From Streptomyces sp. CB02959 (lineage in GTDB: Bacteria; Actinomycetota; Actinomycetes; Streptomycetales; Streptomycetaceae), in assembly GCF_002803155.1 (NCBI RefSeq), contig NZ_NNBP01000007.1, positions 297,592 to 361,591 on the forward strand: 64,000 nt of DNA. The letters are read 5' to 3'. Positions 8,442-18,837 of this stretch are shown one piece after another. Position 1 is the stretch's first letter. Each line of letters begins with the position of its first letter. A program made the translations under genes and the position numbers. The notes below the pieces were generated by a model that did no database searches, was not told the DNA's origin, and saw only the letters and a list, made by a program, of their open reading frames with translations.

Positions 8442-9103
8442 GGCGTGTGGTCCTTCGTGCTGGGTGCTCGGAATTCGGCCAGCAGGCCGTAGAGGGTGGA
8501 TCGGGAGACGCGCAGGGCGGCGGCGACGACGGGGGTGGCGCGGCGCATGGCAAAGACCTTGGCCTCGTCCAGCCGGGCGAGGACAGCCAGGCGGTCGGCG
8601 CGGGTCAGCCGCTCGACGGGGCGGCCGCATTCGCGCACGTACGCGCCGACGATGTGCTGGACGCGCTCGTTCCAGTCCTGCTCGAACAGTGGCTCCGGCC
8701 GGGGCGTCGTCGGGGCGCCGAAGGCGGACAGTACGGCTGCGGCCTGCTCCAGTGGCGTGCGGTCGAGATTGACGCACAGCACCGCGGCGGCCTTCCCGTC
8801 CGGCTCGCGCAGGACGGCGCTGACCGACGACAGCCGCCGACCGTCCGCGAGCAGCTTCTCGTACGGACCGAACACGTCCCGCGCCGACGGGTCCAACGCA
8901 TCCAGCTCACCCAGCAGCGAAGGGTCCCCCGGGCCGCGGGAACCCATCGGATTCCAGATCGCCAGGATCCGGTCGGTGTCCGGGTCGTGCAGCACCACCT
9001 CGGCATACGGGCCGAGCAGCAGCGCGACGGCCTGGCCCACGGGCGCCCACATCCGGACTCGATGATCTGTGTTCTCTTCGCCAGTCTCCACGCTCTGGAC
9101 CAT
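8438..9103 (-). CDS. PAS/HTH regulator of the YheO/DauR type
   Basis: Regulator of 221 residues. An N-terminal PAS-like YheO domain (about 15-125; GPYAEVVLHDPDTDRILAI) is followed by a C-terminal HTH (ADRLAVLARLDEA...VAAALRVSRSTLYGLL). It is the first gene of the operon with the aminotransferase and cyclodeaminase, with a 4-nt overlap. The ATG at 9103 starts a frame beginning MVQSVETGEE. No Shine-Dalgarno is visible, and the start codon sits inside a duplicated TGGAC-N5-GTCCA site. A leaderless, autoregulated transcript is therefore likely. The frame stays open further upstream, but the added residues look non-coding. Confidence 0.85.
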   Translation of the reverse strand: MVQSVETGEENTDHRVRMWAPVGQAVALLLGPYAEVVLHDPDTDRILAIWNPMGSRGPGDPSLLGELDALDPSARDVFGPYEKLLADGRRLSSVSAVLREPDGKAAAVLCVNLDRTPLEQAAAVLSAFGAPTTPRPEPLFEQDWNERVQHIVGAYVRECGRPVERLTRADRLAVLARLDEAKVFAMRRATPVVAAALRVSRSTLYGLLAEFRAPSTKDHTP

Positions 9104-9128
9104 ACGTCCATATTGGACTAAGTGTCCA
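9096..9128 (-). promoter_or_regulatory. Tandem operator overlapping the regulator start codon
   Basis: Two perfect inverted repeats of the form TGGAC-N5-GTCCA occupy 9096-9110 and 9114-9128, spaced 18 bp centre to centre. The regulator's ATG (9101-9103) lies in the first site. Such a duplicated palindrome is a strong operator candidate, most simply for the PAS/HTH protein itself. Confidence 0.65.
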
Positions 9129-9337
9129 GCGCTGGTCTCATGAACGGCCCTTTCCGGGAGGAAGATCGAGAAGGGACGCGGAGATCGGTTCGGAGGGTCG
9201 ATCGGTTCGCAGAACCCGTTCTCACTCGGTTGGCGCCGAGCCCGTGTCCTGGGAATCGTTTTCCTGCAAGAACACCGCCCCCGAGCAATCCGATGCAGCC
9301 CCTCGCTTCCGCTGCCCAGCCTCACCAGCGAGTTCGC

Positions 9338-10215
9338 TCACCGGCATCGGCGGCGTGGGCAAGACGCGCCTGGCACTGAGGGTCGCGGGCGAGATACGCC
9401 GGGCGTTTCCGGACGGGGTCTATTTCGTCGACCTGGCGTCGCTGCGGGATCCGGACCTGCTGACGCAGACGCTGATCGACGCGCTCGGCATCCGCGAGCA
9501 GCCTTCGATGGACGCGGTGGCCGTACTTGACGAGTTCCTGCGGGAACGACGCCTGCTGCTGATCCTGGACAACTGCGATCACCTGGTCGAGGCGACCGCG
9601 GAGCTGGTCGACCACGTGCTCCGTACGGCGCCCGAGGTGCGGGTCCTGGCGACGAGCAGGGAGGTACTGCGCATCGCGGGGGAGCACATCTACCCCGTCC
9701 CGCCCCTGTTGGCGCCGGACCCCAATGACTTGCTGGAGCCGGGCGCGGCGAGTCGCTACCCGTCGGTGGCGCTGTTCGTCGACCGGTCGGCCGCGGTCGT
9801 CCCCGGCTTCACGATCACTCCCGAGAACGAGGCCGCCGTGGTGCGGCCGTGCCACCGGCTCGAGGGTATTCCGCTCGCCATCGAGCTCGCGTCGGCCCGC
9901 CTGCGTGCGCTGATCGTCGACGAGCTCGACGACCGGTTCCAGCTGCTGCGCGACGGCAGTCGGAACCTGCCCGAGCGGCATCGGACGCTGCAGGCGCTGG
10001 TCGACTGGAGCTACGACCTGTGCACCCCGATCGAGCAGGTGCTGTGGGCGCGGTCGCCGGTGTTCGCCGGTGGGTTCACCGCCGAAGCCGTCGAGGCGAT
10101 CTGTACCGACGACGCCGTTGCCGCAGTCGGCGGTTCTCGACACGATCGCGTGTCTGGTCGACAAGTCCATCCTGATCCGGGAGGAACACGGTCGGCAGGC
10201 ACGCTTCCGACCGCC
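9338..10215 (+). pseudogene. Broken AfsR/LuxR-type STAND ATPase regulator
   Basis: The frame opens at a P-loop (LTGIGGVGKTRLAL), continues through the Walker B-like LLLILDNCDHL, VLATSREVLRIAGE and GIPLAIELASARLRAL, and reaches about 10120. There the reading changes frame to LDTIACLVDKSILIREEHG and is then lost near 10215. Intact relatives have upstream DNA-binding or BTAD sequence and several hundred more residues of repeats. This copy is therefore truncated at both ends and frameshifted near 10123. What follows up to the stop at 10323 is unrelated. Confidence 0.8.
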
Positions 10216-10346
10216 AGGGACCCGGTACTGGTGCTGGCCACCTGGGACACAAGCCGGGCGATCGCACTGCCCGACACCGGCAAGACGACCGCGGGCGCAA
10301 TCACCGGCGGGCCCGAGGAGTAAGCACGCCGGCCGAACCCGCCGAA

Positions 10347-10376
10347 GCGGTCCCGGGACGACAGGCCCGGGACCGC
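10347..10376 (+). terminator. Rho-independent-type terminator hairpin
   Basis: Perfect 11-bp stem GCGGTCCCGGG / CCCGGGACCGC with an 8-nt loop, followed by CCTTGCTTG. It lies just after the stop that ends the broken regulator frame (10323). Confidence 0.7.
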
Positions 10377-10561
10377 CCTTGCTTGAGCTCCGACCACGGC
10401 TTTGGTCTTCATGTCCCTGCTGCCTCCGGAAACCGCATGGGAGGCACGGCCCCGACCAGCCAGACAGAAGGCATACGAAACGGCGTCCGCTCCGTGCGAG
10501 TTCCCCGTCATCGACGGACTCGGGCAGGGCGGACGCCGCACTTTCGCACGGTTGTTCTGCC

Positions 10562-11902
10562 TCAGCGGACCGTGCGGATCAGCTTCTTGTTGACGAACTC
10601 CTCGATACCGAAGCGACCGAGCTCGCGCCCGAAACCTGAGCGCTTCACCCCGCCGAACGGCAGCTCGACGCCCTCGGCCCCCACGCCGTTGACGAAGACC
10701 ATGCCCGCGTCGAGCCGGTCGGCGACACGCGCGGCCTGCGCGGCATCGTTGCTGAAAACGTAGGAGCCCAGGCCGTACGGGGTGTCGTTGGCGACCTCGA
10801 CCGCCTCGTCCTCGTCGCGTACCTTGAACACCATCGCGACGGGGCCGAACAGCTCCTCCCGGTACGCCATGCTGCTCCGCTCCACTCCGGTCAGTACGCC
10901 GGCCGGGTAGTGCGCGCCGTCGCGTTCGCCGGCGCTCGCCAGGCTCGCGCCCTCCGAGAGCGCACGCGCGACCTGCTGCTCCAGCCGCTCCGCGGCGGCC
11001 ACCGACGACAGCGGCGCCGAGCGCGCGGCCAGCATCTCGTCGGTGAACCTGGAGACGAAGTCGTCGTACAGGTCCTGGTGGACGATGATCCGCTTCGCCG
11101 CATTGCATGCCTGGCCGGTGTTGTCCAGCCGCGCCGCGACCGCCGCCTGGACGGTGGCGTCGAGGTCGTCGGAGCCGAGCACGACGAACGGATCGGAGCC
11201 GCCGAGCTCGAGGACGACCTTCTTCAGGTGCCGGCCGGCGATCTCCGCGACGGCCGCGCCGGCGCGCTCGGAACCGGTGAGGGAGACGCCCTGGACGCGC
11301 GGGTCGGCGATGATCGCCGCGACCTGGTCGTTGGTGGCATAGACGTTGACGTAGGCGCCCTCAGGAAAGCCCGCATCAAGGAAGATCTGCTGCAGCAGGG
11401 CGGCCGAGCGGGGACACTGCGGCGCGTGCTTGAGCACAACCGTGTTGCCGGTCGCGAGGTTGGGGGCTGCGAACCGGGCTACCTGGTAGGCCGGGAAGTT
11501 CCACGGCATGATCCCGAGCAGCACGCCGACCGGCATCCGCCGGATCACCGCCGTGCCTTGGCCCTCGCCGAGCTGGATCGGCTCGTCGGCGAGGAACTTC
11601 GCGGCGTTGTCGGCGTAGTAGTCGTAGATGGCGGCGGAGAAGCCGACCTCTCCTTCAGCGTCCGACAGCGGCTTGCCCATCTCCTCGACCATGGCCGCCG
11701 CGAGCTCGGCGCTGCGCTCGCGGTGCAGTTCGGCGACCCGACGCAGCAGCGCGGTTCGGTCTGCGACGGTCGAGATCCGCCCCCAGGTGTCGTACGCCGC
11801 CGCGGCGGCGTCGACCGCGGCGGCGATCTCGGCGTCGGTCGCGGTCGGGTAGGTCTGCACCAGTTTCCCGGTGCTCGGGTCGGTCACGGCATACTGGGTC
11901 AC
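10562..11902 (-). CDS. NAD(P)-dependent aldehyde dehydrogenase (succinate-semialdehyde type)
   Basis: Oxidises an aldehyde to the acid in the cytoplasm; 446 residues, slightly shorter than the usual 450-480. Visible motifs are the cofactor segment MPWNFPAYQVARF, the general-base Glu in VVLELGGSDPF, the catalytic Cys in NTGQACNAAKR, and the C-terminal ELPFGGVKRSGFGRELG. The GTG at 11902 has AAGGAAG upstream. Motif details fit the succinate-semialdehyde dehydrogenase subgroup, but the substrate is inferred. It stands alone between IS remnants. A GGCGTCCGC / GCGGACGCC inverted repeat downstream (10482-10540) may end its transcript. Confidence 0.9.
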   Translation of the reverse strand: MTQYAVTDPSTGKLVQTYPTATDAEIAAAVDAAAAAYDTWGRISTVADRTALLRRVAELHRERSAELAAAMVEEMGKPLSDAEGEVGFSAAIYDYYADNAAKFLADEPIQLGEGQGTAVIRRMPVGVLLGIMPWNFPAYQVARFAAPNLATGNTVVLKHAPQCPRSAALLQQIFLDAGFPEGAYVNVYATNDQVAAIIADPRVQGVSLTGSERAGAAVAEIAGRHLKKVVLELGGSDPFVVLGSDDLDATVQAAVAARLDNTGQACNAAKRIIVHQDLYDDFVSRFTDEMLAARSAPLSSVAAAERLEQQVARALSEGASLASAGERDGAHYPAGVLTGVERSSMAYREELFGPVAMVFKVRDEDEAVEVANDTPYGLGSYVFSNDAAQAARVADRLDAGMVFVNGVGAEGVELPFGGVKRSGFGRELGRFGIEEFVNKKLIRTVR

Positions 11903-12216
11903 GTGTCTGTCTTCCTTCCAGGGCGTGCGTCTGATCATCGTTCGGTCGGAGGTTCGGGGGATCCGGCATGACTGCCATGTGGCCGCCCGGTTCAACGCGT
12001 CGCAGGACTTGACCCCCGGGAGCTCCGTGACAGCGCGCGCCGCAAATCGGGCGGCGCCACTTGCACGGAGGGAAAGCGCCCAAGGCCTGGGCCGAGGTGG
12101 ACATCGGCATCGGGCCCAGGGGAAAACCGAGTCCCTCGGGCGAGTGTATGTCCGGTAACTACTCTGCGCGATAGCGCCGTGTGACAGGCCATCGGGCCAT
12201 GGAGATCCAGGACAGT
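11903..12216. other. Intergenic region upstream of aldehyde dehydrogenase
   Basis: About 310 bp with the ribosome-binding region of the dehydrogenase at its left end. No credible gene on either strand. Confidence 0.5.
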
Positions 12217-12246
12217 AGTGCCGCATCAGGCAACGTTCGCCCTGTC
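12217..12246 (-). mobile_element. Remnant of an IS630-family right end
   Basis: These 30 bp match, in inverse orientation and with one mismatch, the right terminus of the IS630 element at 47964-47993. The element body is gone. The remnant is followed 63 bp later by the N-terminal half of a split gene whose other half abuts the IS630 element at 46.8 kb. Confidence 0.75.
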
Positions 12247-12309
12247 AGTGGGGACGGCTATCCTCGGGCCGATCAACCGTTTTCCATGAGCAGGAGGTTG
12301 CAGGCCCTG

Positions 12310-12606
12310 ATGACCGTGTCGCCTCGTGACTCGATGCTGGAGCTGTTGTCGGCGGCCGGTCCAGATCCGGACCACGCGGAGGCGATGATGCTCTACGGTC
12401 GGCTGGTCGGAACGTGGAACATCAGCAACCGGTACCGGTTTGGCGACGGTCAGTGGCGTACAGCAGCGGGCGAGTGGCGTTTCGGCTGGGCCCTGGGTGG
12501 GCGGGTGGTGCAGGATGTGCTCTTCTGCCCGGAGTTCCACGACCGGTATCCCGGCACCACCATCCGCAGGTTGTCGGAAGCGTCTTCTGGCGTCCACGTG
12601 GTCTAG
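12310..12606 (+). pseudogene. N-terminal half of a DUF1579/nitrobindin-like protein
   Basis: Starting at the ATG (AGGAGG about 13 nt upstream), the frame reads LYGRLVGTWNISNRYR, then GEWRFGWALGGRVVQDV and YPGTTIR. This looks like the first two thirds of a small beta-barrel protein (GTW...GEWRFGW...GR..QD). After about 12573 the sequence becomes unrelated and stops at 12606. The missing continuation (YDVTTGLWQITWISP...) is found on the same strand at about 46560-46806. The two loci therefore hold the two halves of one ancestral gene. Confidence 0.65.
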
Positions 12607-12695
12607 ATCAGGAGCGTTTTCGCAGGTCGGGTCCTTGTGGTCCAGGTGCGTCGACGCTGTTGGTGATAGGCATGTGATAGCAAGTGAGAGATGAG

Positions 12696-12729
12696 GAACC
12701 CCCCGTCGGCTGGATCCGGCGGGGGTTTC
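12696..12729 (+). terminator. Terminator hairpin
   Basis: GAACCCCCCGTCGG pairs with CCGGCGGGGGTTTC across a short loop. Closely related hairpins followed by CTGCGT occur at 25332-25365 and 44538-44579. Confidence 0.6.
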
Positions 12730-13318
12730 TGCGTTCGGGGATGGGCCTGTGCGTGGTGTTCTACGCAGTCTTGCTGTGCTCCGGCTCGCTGTGCTCGACG
12801 GGCGCAGGAGGGCAGCGGTGACGATGCGGGTGCGGTGGCCGGGGTGCAGCAGAGGGCGGGGACGTTGCGCGGCAGACGAGGGCTCTGGGGAATGCCGTAC
12901 TGCTTGGGTGCTCGGGCGAATGGCCGAGCTCGGCATAAACGCCGACGTCGAATGACGTGACCGGATAACAGTCATGCGGTGTCGCAGCCGTGGAAGATCA
13001 ATGATCATGTCCATGGCTCCGGATCGGGTCCGGAACTTTGTTCGGAAAGGGCTGCCGGGTAGGGGTTGGCGGCGTCGCAGAATCAGGATGCATCTACGGC
13101 CTCACCTGCTGAATTCCTTCTTCGGAGCTGCCTTCGGTACTCCGGTGGCCCGCTCTATCGATCCCCGTTGTCAGTGGTGGCCTCTACGGTTCATTTGTGG
13201 CTGACATGGGATTCCTGTGCGTGGCCGTAGGGATATGGGCGCTGGCCGTGTGGGACGCCCTTTTCGCCGTTGGCGATAAGGGCCGTCGCACCCGCTGGGG
13301 TAGTTAGGGGTAGGGCGC
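12730..13318. other. Gene-free stretch before the Wadjet operon
   Basis: About 590 bp without a credible gene. Positions 12820-12890 repeat, with changes, the segment 25390-25459. The last 20 bp carry the GGGGTAGGG stretch serving as ribosome-binding site of jetA; a promoter for jetABCD is expected here but no clear boxes are seen. Confidence 0.5.
12820..12890 (+). repeat. Diverged repeat, copy 1 (partner 25390-25459)
   Basis: Shares the blocks GGCAGCGGTGACGATGCGGG and CGGCAGACGAGGG, in the same order and spacing, with 25390-25459. Both copies lie shortly after a similar terminator hairpin and CTGCGTTCGGGG, which suggests an old duplication of one locus. Confidence 0.6.
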
Positions 13319-14800
13319 ATGGAGTTGGACTACGACCGTCTCGTCGCGTTGCGCAAGCAGAGCGCCGCGTGGCGGCTGCTGACGGCCGGCAACGCGGCGC
13401 TGATGCTGAGCTTTTTCAACAAGGTGTTTGTCGAGCAGGGGGCTCGCTCCATTGCCGGTACGGAGCTGGTCGAACGCTTGGATGACGAGCTGTTCGCGCT
13501 CAATGAGCGGCTGGGACAAGGCGCGTTTCCCAAGTCTGCCAAGGCGTATCTGGATGACTGGTCGGCGCCGGAGAACGGCTGGCTGCGCAAGTATTACCCG
13601 CCGGATTCGGATGAGCCGCACTATGACGCCACGGCTGCGGTCGAGAAGGCCATCGCGTGGGTCCGGTCGCTTGAAGAGCGTACGTTCGTCGGCACGGAGT
13701 CGCGCCTGAATACGATCTTCGATCTGTTGCGGCAGATGACGTTCGGGACCGAAACCGACCCCGAGGCGCGGCTGGCGGAACTCACGCGGCGTCGGCATGA
13801 GATCGACCAGGAGATCGCGCGGGTTGAGGCCGGCGAGGTGGACGTCCTGGACAGTGCGGCGCTGCGGGACCGCTACCAGCAGGTGACTGCGACGGCCTAT
13901 GGGCTACTGGCCGACTTCCGCGAGGTTGAGGCGAACTTCCGGGGTCTGGACCGCGACCTGCGGAGCAAGATCGCCGCGTGGGACGGGGCTAAGGGCGAAC
14001 TCCTGGATGAGGTGCTGGACAGCCGCGAGAGCATCGCGGCGTCGGACCAGGGCCGGACCTTCCAGGCGTTCTACGACTTCCTGCTCGCTCCGAGCCGTCA
14101 GGACGAGCTCAAGGTGTTGTTGGCCGAGGTAGAGGCGATGGAAGCCATCGGAGAGCCCGACCCGAGGATGCGGCGCATGCCCAGGGACTGGCTGGAGGCC
14201 GCCGAACGCACCCAGACCACAGTGAGGCAGCTGTCGGATCAACTGCGCCGGTTCCTGGACGATCAGGTGCGCTCAGAGGATCGCCGTGTCCTGGAGCTGG
14301 TCCGTGGGATCGAGTCTCAGGCCCTGGCCCTGCGCGATGTGCCCGGCGTGGGACTGGTCGCCGAGATCGATGCGGCAGCTCCGGCCATCGCGCTGCCGAT
14401 GGAGCGGCCTTTGTATGCGCCGGTGGTCAAGACACCGATCGACAGTACCGGGATCCAAGCAGGGGACGAGGAGTTCGCCGCCGACGCTTTGTTCGAGGCG
14501 GTGTATGTGGATCCGGCCCGGCTCACGACTGCGGTGCACCACGTCCTTGGCTCCCGCACACAGGTGTCCTTGGCCGAGACGCTGCGCGAACACCCCCTGG
14601 AGCAGGGACTTGCCGAACTGGTCGCCTACTTCGCGTTGCCGGACGACGGGTTCACCACCGTGTTCGACGACCACCGTCAAGAAGAGATCGCTTGGATCGG
14701 CGAGGACGACGTCCAGCAGGTCGCCACGGTGCCTGTGGTCACCTTTGCCCGCACCAGCCCCGGCATCGCCTGGGCGTCCAGCATGAAGGAGGGGCGATGA
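13319..14800 (+). CDS. jetA: Wadjet subunit JetA (DUF3375)
   Basis: First gene of a complete Wadjet type I anti-plasmid operon. JetA is the kleisin-like subunit of an SMC complex that detects and extrudes small circular DNA for cleavage. The protein has 493 residues, as usual for the family. It begins with [18 protein letters not shown] and carries [14 protein letters not shown], characteristic of DUF3375 proteins. A long helical middle region (about 140-340) and a C-terminal winged-helix-like part follow. The ATG at 13319 follows a G-rich stretch (GGGGTAGGG). The stop overlaps the jetB start by 4 nt, so the operon is translationally coupled. Confidence 0.93.
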   Translation: MELDYDRLVALRKQSAAWRLLTAGNAALMLSFFNKVFVEQGARSIAGTELVERLDDELFALNERLGQGAFPKSAKAYLDDWSAPENGWLRKYYPPDSDEPHYDATAAVEKAIAWVRSLEERTFVGTESRLNTIFDLLRQMTFGTETDPEARLAELTRRRHEIDQEIARVEAGEVDVLDSAALRDRYQQVTATAYGLLADFREVEANFRGLDRDLRSKIAAWDGAKGELLDEVLDSRESIAASDQGRTFQAFYDFLLAPSRQDELKVLLAEVEAMEAIGEPDPRMRRMPRDWLEAAERTQTTVRQLSDQLRRFLDDQVRSEDRRVLELVRGIESQALALRDVPGVGLVAEIDAAAPAIALPMERPLYAPVVKTPIDSTGIQAGDEEFAADALFEAVYVDPARLTTAVHHVLGSRTQVSLAETLREHPLEQGLAELVAYFALPDDGFTTVFDDHRQEEIAWIGEDDVQQVATVPVVTFARTSPGIAWASSMKEGR

Positions 14801-15423
14801 CCAAGCCTGCCACCCCCACCCCGCAACAGCCTTACACCCTCTCGCTTCCGGTCAACCAGCTGCTCAAGGGACCGGTATTCCGCGACCAGCACGAGCGCGC
14901 CTGGGACGCCCTGCTGCACCACAGTGCCGGTGTGAAGGACTACGTCGACGTCATGGGGCTGCGCGTGGTGATTGACGAGATGGAGGGCTACGCCTTCCTC
15001 CAGTCGAAGCCGGATGACGAAGACGACGTCCGAGACCCCCGCATGGCGCCGCCGCGGCTGATGCCCCGCCGGTCGCTGTCCTACCCCGTCAGTCTGCTGA
15101 TCGTGCTGCTGCGCAAGCGGCTCGCGGAATTCGACGCAGGCGCGGACGGCACCCGCCTGATGATCACCCGGGACGAGATCGTCGAGCTGATCCGAACGTA
15201 CCTGCCGGCTGGCAGCAATGAGGCACGTCTGGTCGACCAGATCGACGGTCACATCAACAAGGTGGTGGACCTGCAGTTCCTGCGCCGGGCCCGCGGTCAG
15301 GAGCAGCTGTTCGAGGTGCAACGGATCATCAAAGCCTTCGTCGACGGGCAGTGGCTCGCCGACTTTGAAACGAACCTGGCCCAGTACGCGGCCACCCACA
15401 CCCCCCAGGAGAAGCAGCGGTGA
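14797..15423 (+). CDS. jetB: Wadjet subunit JetB (DUF4194)
   Basis: KITE-like winged-helix subunit that bridges the JetC heads with JetA. It has 208 residues, normal for the family. Typical features are [20 protein letters not shown] near the start, the [19 protein letters not shown] helix, and the late [13 protein letters not shown]...[15 protein letters not shown] segment. The ATG at 14797 overlaps the jetA stop, and the stop at 15421-15423 overlaps the GTG of jetC. This tight ATGA/GTGA coupling supports fixed subunit ratios. Confidence 0.93.
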   Translation: MTKPATPTPQQPYTLSLPVNQLLKGPVFRDQHERAWDALLHHSAGVKDYVDVMGLRVVIDEMEGYAFLQSKPDDEDDVRDPRMAPPRLMPRRSLSYPVSLLIVLLRKRLAEFDAGADGTRLMITRDEIVELIRTYLPAGSNEARLVDQIDGHINKVVDLQFLRRARGQEQLFEVQRIIKAFVDGQWLADFETNLAQYAATHTPQEKQR

Positions 15424-18400
15424 TCCCCGCCCAGCCCGGCCCCGCCGACACGGCCCCCTCCACCGACGTTGCCGCGGCCGGATTCCGGCTGGAGCGTCTG
15501 GAGGTCTACAACTGGGGCACGTTCGACAAGCACGTGTGGTCCTTCGGCCTCGGCGGCGCCAACGCGCTGTTGACCGGGGACATCGGCTCCGGCAAGTCCA
15601 CCCTGGTGGATGCGATCACGACCCTGTTCATGCCCGCCCACAAGATTGCCTACAACAAGGCTGCCGGCGCGGAGAACCGCGAGCGCAGCCTGCGCTCCTA
15701 CGTCCTGGGCCACTACAAGTCCGAACGCAACGAGACCACCGGGACGACCAAGCCGGTGGCGCTGCGCAAGCCGGGCAGCTACTCCGTCATCCTGGGCGTG
15801 TTCCATAACCCGGCGCTGGCGGCGACCGTCACGCTGGGGCAGGTGTTCTGGCTGGCCGATCCGAACGCCACCAGCCCCGAGCGGCTGTTCCTCGTCGCCG
15901 ACAGGGCGCTGTCCGTCGCCGGAGACTTCGCCGACTTCGGCACCGAGGTGCGGACGCTGAAGAAGCGCCTCGAAGCTGGCGATGTCCGCGTCCACAAGAC
16001 GTTCCCGCCCTACAGCAAGGACTTCCGGCGCCGTATGGGCATCGAGTCCGAGCAGGCGCTGGAACTCTTCCACCAGACGGTGTCGATGAAGTCGGTGGGC
16101 AGCCTGGACGACTTCGTGCGCAGTCACATGCTCGAACCGTTCGATGCGGCGGCCATGACCGACAACATCGTGAGTCACTTCGACGCGCTGACCACCACCT
16201 ACAACTCGGTTCAGCGGGCCCGCGCCCAGATCGAGGCCCTCACCCCGCTGCTTGAGGACTGCGACGCCTACGAGGGCCTGGCCGCACGCATCGACGAGGC
16301 CGACGCCCAGCAGGCCGCCCTACGGTACTTCATCGCCGAGCGCACGTCGGTTCTGCACGAAGCCCAGAGCGCCGAGCTGGAAAGGATGCTCACCCGCCTG
16401 GACAGCGAGAAGAAGACCGCTAAGGACGAGCTGGAGCGGCTGCGGGGCCAGGAGCGCCTGTGGGAACTGCAGCGTGAGGGCCTGGGTGGCGGGCGCCTGG
16501 GTGAACTGGAGCGCCAGATCGAGGAGACGGAGCGGCGGCGCGCCGCACAGGAGAAGCGCGCTCGCCAGCACGCCGCTCTGCTGGAGCAGGCCGAGCTGGC
16601 TCCGGTCACCGATCAGGCCCAGTTCACCGACCGGATTGAGGAGATCGCCCGGGCCCAGCATGACGTCGCCGCGATGACACAGGAGACACGCACGGCGCTG
16701 GAGACGCTCGCGGTCGAAGCCGCACGGCTGAAGCAGCAGGCCGAGGACCTCAACGAAGATCTGATCAGTCTGCGCTCGCGCCGCAGCAACATCCCCCGAA
16801 AGCAGTTGGAGGTACGCACCCGCCTGAGCCGCGAACTCGGCATCGAGGAGAGTGTCCTGCCGTTCGCTGGCGAACTCATTCAGGTCCGCGACGAGGAACA
16901 GGAGTGGGCCGGAGCCGCCGAGCGGCTGCTGCGTGGCTTCGCCGTGTCCCTCCTGGTCCCCGGCGACCAGTACGCCCGTGTCTCCGACTGGATCAATGAC
17001 CACCACCTGGGGACGAAGCTGGTCTACTTCCGCGTCCCGGACAAGCTCCCGCCGCGACGCCTGCCCACAGGCGCGTCCATGGCGCTGTTCACCAAGCTCG
17101 AAGTGCGAGACGACTCGCCGTTCGCCCCGTGGCTGGCCGGCGAGCTCGAACGCCGCGCCTCCCACGCCTGCGTGTCCACCATGGGGGACTTCCGGCACGC
17201 CGAACTGGCCATCACCGCACAGGGATTGATCAAAGGTGCGAGGGGCCGCCACGAGAAGAACGACACCACCCGCATCGACGACCGCAGCACTTATGTGCTT
17301 GGCTGGACGAACCAGGCGAAGATCGATGCCCTCCTGGACCAGGCGGGGCGGGTCCATGGCGACCAGCGCGAGATGGAGAAGGAGAGGCGCGGGCTGGGAG
17401 CCGCCTACGAGGACGCCATCAGCCGTGACAAGGTCCTCGACCGGCTGGCGGCGATGCAGGACTACAGCGAGATCGACTGGCCGTCCGCGGTACGGCGCAT
17501 CACCGAGCTGACCGGCGAGAAGCAGCGTCTGCAGGCCGACTCCAAGGATCTGGACGAACTCACCCGGCGCCTTACGGAGATCGCCGGCGAAATCACCGAA
17601 CAGGAAGCCGCCCACGAGAAGGCCAGCCAGAGCTGGGGCCGGGTCTGTGGCGAACGCGACGCCGCTGAACGCGCTCGCGACGAGGCCCGCGCCGTACTCG
17701 ACGAACCGCACGCTGGCGATGCACAGGCCCACTTCCCGGCCCTCGAGCAGCGCCTGGCCACAGCCCGGTTGGCGTGCCGGACCGCGCAGGAGTGCGCGCA
17801 GACCGAAACCCGGCTGCGCGAGGAGATGACGGCGCACAAGCACCGCTGGGCCAAGGAGCAGACTCGCCTCGCCCAGACGATCGCCGCCCAGATGAGCGCC
17901 TTCCGCAACACCTATCAGGTTGAGACCAGCGAGCTCGACGCCTCTGTCGCCTCCGCCCCCGGATACCGCGCTGTGCACCAGCAGCTCGTTGCCGACGACC
18001 TGCCGCGCTTCCAGGACCAGTTCCGCACCTACCTGAAGACCAACGTGATCCGCGAAATCGCCGGATTTCACGCGCAGTTGAACATCTGGGCCGACGAGAT
18101 CGGCGACCGCATCAACACCATCAACGAGTCGCTGGCCGACATCGACTACAACCCGGGCCGCTACATCATGCTCAAGCCCGAGCAGACCCCCAACACCGAG
18201 ATCCGCGAGTTCACTGCGGAACTGCGCGCCTGCACCGACGACGTCCTGTCCGGCGACGACTCCGACCTGTACTCCGAGCAGAAGTTCCACCAGGTCCAGC
18301 GCCTGATCGAACGCTTCAAGGGCCGCGAAGGCTCCACGGAAAGCGACCGCGGCTGGACCAAGCGTGTCACCGACGTGCGGTACTGGTTCGTCTTCAGCGC

Positions 18401-18836
18401 CAGTGAACGACGCCGCGAGGACGACTCCGAGTACGAGGTGTACTCCGACTCCGGCGGCAAGTCCGGCGGCCAGAAGGAGAAGCTCGCGTACACCATCCTG
18501 GCCGCCTCCCTCGCTTACCAGTTCAAGCTGGACGCGACCAGCAGCAGGAGCCGTACCTTCCGCTTCGTTGTCATCGACGAAGCCTTCGGCCGCGGCTCGG
18601 AGGAATCGGCCCGCTTCGCCCTGGACCTCTTCAAGCGCCTGGGCCTGCAACTCCTCATCGTCACCCCGCTGCAAAAGATCCACGTCATCGAGCCTTATGT
18701 GTCCGCCGTCGGCTTCGTCGACAACCCGACCGGACACCACTCCCGCCTGCGCACCCTGACCATCGCCCAGTACCGCCAAGAACGCCTCGCCCACACCCTG
18801 GCCGCCCTACAGCCCGCAACCGGACAGGACAGCTGA
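15420..18836 (+). CDS. jetC: Wadjet SMC-like ATPase JetC
   Basis: Motor subunit: an SMC/Rad50/MukB-like ATPase thought to drive loop extrusion on invading plasmids. The 1138 residues contain the Walker A GDIGSGKS (53-60), long coiled-coil arms (about 285-480 and 650-860) around a hinge region near 490-640, the ABC signature [11 protein letters not shown] (about 1012) and Walker [15 protein letters not shown] (about 1048). All catalytic elements look intact. The GTG at 15420 is preferred because it is coupled to the jetB stop. One base separates its stop from the jetD ATG. Confidence 0.95.
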   Translation: MIPAQPGPADTAPSTDVAAAGFRLERLEVYNWGTFDKHVWSFGLGGANALLTGDIGSGKSTLVDAITTLFMPAHKIAYNKAAGAENRERSLRSYVLGHYKSERNETTGTTKPVALRKPGSYSVILGVFHNPALAATVTLGQVFWLADPNATSPERLFLVADRALSVAGDFADFGTEVRTLKKRLEAGDVRVHKTFPPYSKDFRRRMGIESEQALELFHQTVSMKSVGSLDDFVRSHMLEPFDAAAMTDNIVSHFDALTTTYNSVQRARAQIEALTPLLEDCDAYEGLAARIDEADAQQAALRYFIAERTSVLHEAQSAELERMLTRLDSEKKTAKDELERLRGQERLWELQREGLGGGRLGELERQIEETERRRAAQEKRARQHAALLEQAELAPVTDQAQFTDRIEEIARAQHDVAAMTQETRTALETLAVEAARLKQQAEDLNEDLISLRSRRSNIPRKQLEVRTRLSRELGIEESVLPFAGELIQVRDEEQEWAGAAERLLRGFAVSLLVPGDQYARVSDWINDHHLGTKLVYFRVPDKLPPRRLPTGASMALFTKLEVRDDSPFAPWLAGELERRASHACVSTMGDFRHAELAITAQGLIKGARGRHEKNDTTRIDDRSTYVLGWTNQAKIDALLDQAGRVHGDQREMEKERRGLGAAYEDAISRDKVLDRLAAMQDYSEIDWPSAVRRITELTGEKQRLQADSKDLDELTRRLTEIAGEITEQEAAHEKASQSWGRVCGERDAAERARDEARAVLDEPHAGDAQAHFPALEQRLATARLACRTAQECAQTETRLREEMTAHKHRWAKEQTRLAQTIAAQMSAFRNTYQVETSELDASVASAPGYRAVHQQLVADDLPRFQDQFRTYLKTNVIREIAGFHAQLNIWADEIGDRINTINESLADIDYNPGRYIMLKPEQTPNTEIREFTAELRACTDDVLSGDDSDLYSEQKFHQVQRLIERFKGREGSTESDRGWTKRVTDVRYWFVFSASERRREDDSEYEVYSDSGGKSGGQKEKLAYTILAASLAYQFKLDATSSRSRTFRFVVIDEAFGRGSEESARFALDLFKRLGLQLLIVTPLQKIHVIEPYVSAVGFVDNPTGHHSRLRTLTIAQYRQERLAHTLAALQPATGQDS

Positions 18837-18837
18837 C

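Noticed and set aside
12226..13014. Minus-strand open frame across the gene-free stretch
   Set aside because: His/Arg/Pro-rich with no recognisable domain, and it spans a terminator hairpin and the split-gene fragment on the other strand.
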